Shown in pieces: positions 42,884 through 43,410 of a stretch of DNA of 43,410 nucleotides. A model generated the notes under the pieces. It was not told the DNA's origin. It worked only from the letters and a program-made list of their open reading frames with translations, and did no database searches. The position numbers were made by a program, and so were the translations under genes. Positions within the stretch are counted from its first letter, which is position 1; the number at the start of each line of letters is the position of its first letter. This DNA comes from Candidatus Avelusimicrobium bubulum (lineage in GTDB: Bacteria > Elusimicrobiota > Elusimicrobia > Elusimicrobiales > Elusimicrobiaceae), in contig CADBYN010000003.1 in assembly GCA_902798835.1 (NCBI GenBank), positions 1-43,410 of the forward strand. Reading direction: 5' to 3'.

Positions 42884-43410
42884 TTACCGGATGGCCGTCA
42901 CTTCGTATCCGGCATTTTGCACGGCCGCCATAAGCACGCTGTCTTCCACAGGAGTAGCTGACTCTACCGTGGCCGTTTTGCTTGTTAAATCCACCGTCGC
43001 TTTTACGCCGGAGATACTGTTGAGTGCACGGGCTACGTGCCCGGCACAATGACCGCACATCATTCCTTTAATTTCTAATACTTTATGCATATTATTTCCT
43101 TGTGTTACATCCTTAAAAGTAGGCTTAAAGCGGTTTAAGCGCAAGGCATTAAGCACCACGCATACCGAACTAAAACTCATCGCCGCAGCGGCCATCATGG
43201 GGTGCAACTTCCACCCCCACGCTGGGTAAAACACCCCCGCCGCCAGCGGGATACAAATTACATTATAGAAAAATGCCCAAAACAAATTCTCTTTGATATT
43301 GCGTAGCGTCGCCCGGCTTAGTTCCAAGGCGGTGGCCACTTCGCGTAGGTCCGGCCGCATAAGCACGATGTCCGCACTGGCAGCGGCCACTTCGGTCCCG
43401 GACCCTAACG
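42884..43410 (-). CDS. P-type copper-type ATPase, 3' part, with fused C-terminal HMA domain
   Basis: This is the C-terminal 175 residues of a P1B ATPase whose 5' part lies right of the window. The piece begins with the [16 protein letters not shown] segment that follows the hinge of P-type ATPases, then the last two transmembrane helices and [16 protein letters not shown] heavy-metal-associated domain follows with GMMCGHC (Cys pair) and a ferredoxin-like fold to the end. HMA domains are usually N-terminal, so a C-terminal copy is less common though known. An internal GTG at 43390 is not the real start. Confidence 0.85.
   Translation of the reverse strand, partial: LGSGTEVAAASADIVLMRPDLREVATALELSRATLRNIKENLFWAFFYNVICIPLAAGVFYPAWGWKLHPMMAAAAMSFSSVCVVLNALRLNRFKPTFKDVTQGNNMHKVLEIKGMMCGHCAGHVARALNSISGVKATVDLTSKTATVESATPVEDSVLMAAVQNAGYEVTAIR

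Noticed and set aside
1-43410. CRISPR arrays, insertion sequences or prophage genes
   Set aside because: No regularly spaced repeats, no transposase or phage genes and no terminal inverted repeats were seen; the only integrase-like gene fits a housekeeping Xer.

Overview
The window is a contiguous, gene-dense chromosomal stretch from a bacterium with two membranes. LptD, LolC/LolD, TolB, Pal, CpoB, a heptosyltransferase-like GT9 protein and many lipobox lipoproteins all point to an outer membrane carrying LPS and lipoproteins. Three solitary type IV pilin-like genes share a GF(T/S)LIE..VV..IIG..A.IA.P.YQKA..K.R N-terminus and have unrelated tails. That pattern, with the moderate G+C content, best fits Elusimicrobiota, probably a gut Elusimicrobium relative. 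The assignment is inference from gene content; no rRNA is present. No mobile element, prophage or CRISPR array is seen.

Layout. 1-670: an unidentified transcript end with a terminator, then a minus-strand thioredoxin-like lipoprotein. 723-3653: an envelope group (M23 peptidase, bactofilin, PpiD-N-like anchored protein, PfkB kinase). 3849-18573: a long plus-strand run of tpiA, deoC, a very atypical DnaA-type AAA+ protein, two lipoproteins, comM, dprA, topA, a Xer-type recombinase, a ROK kinase and lptD; four of these junctions are ATGA overlaps. tdk and two tandem RDD membrane proteins follow to 20724. 20798-23378 (minus): pal, cpoB, tolB. 23458-24174: an isolated transcription unit with a structured leader RNA, a strong terminator and a pilin. 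24193-29342: gatB (minus), murJ-like flippase (plus), GT9 and GT4 glycosyltransferases (minus). 29427-33310: four tRNA genes (initiator Met, Pro, Gln, and a CAT elongator) interleaved with a peptide-binding lipoprotein/C39 peptidase pair and a pilin. 33358-36111: a small membrane protein, a third pilin, a secreted orphan protein and an ankyrin protein. 36183-43410: lysS, a Sel1-repeat protein, lolC-lolD, yrbL-like, nadE and the 3' part of a copper-type P-ATPase.

Together the genes cover envelope assembly (LPS export, lipoprotein sorting, Tol-Pal, peptidoglycan remodelling with bactofilin, lipid-linked precursor flipping), DNA uptake and topology (ComM, DprA, TopA, Xer), translation (GatB, LysS, tRNAs), sugar phosphate and deoxynucleoside metabolism, and pilin-based surface structures.

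The items most worth following are these. (1) A roughly 190-nt structured RNA ends in an intrinsic terminator just upstream of a pilin gene; 9 nt in the terminator loop can pair with an upstream helix strand. (2) An 869-residue protein has a DnaA AAA+ core between an unknown N-terminal domain, a 380-residue acidic linker and a C-terminal domain that replaces the DNA-binding domain. (3) The initiator tRNA has C33 instead of the near-universal U33, a paired 1:72 and an altered 3-GC stem. (4) At least five protein genes have an extended -10 box exactly 6-7 nt before the start codon and no ribosome-binding site, which is the signature of leaderless mRNAs.
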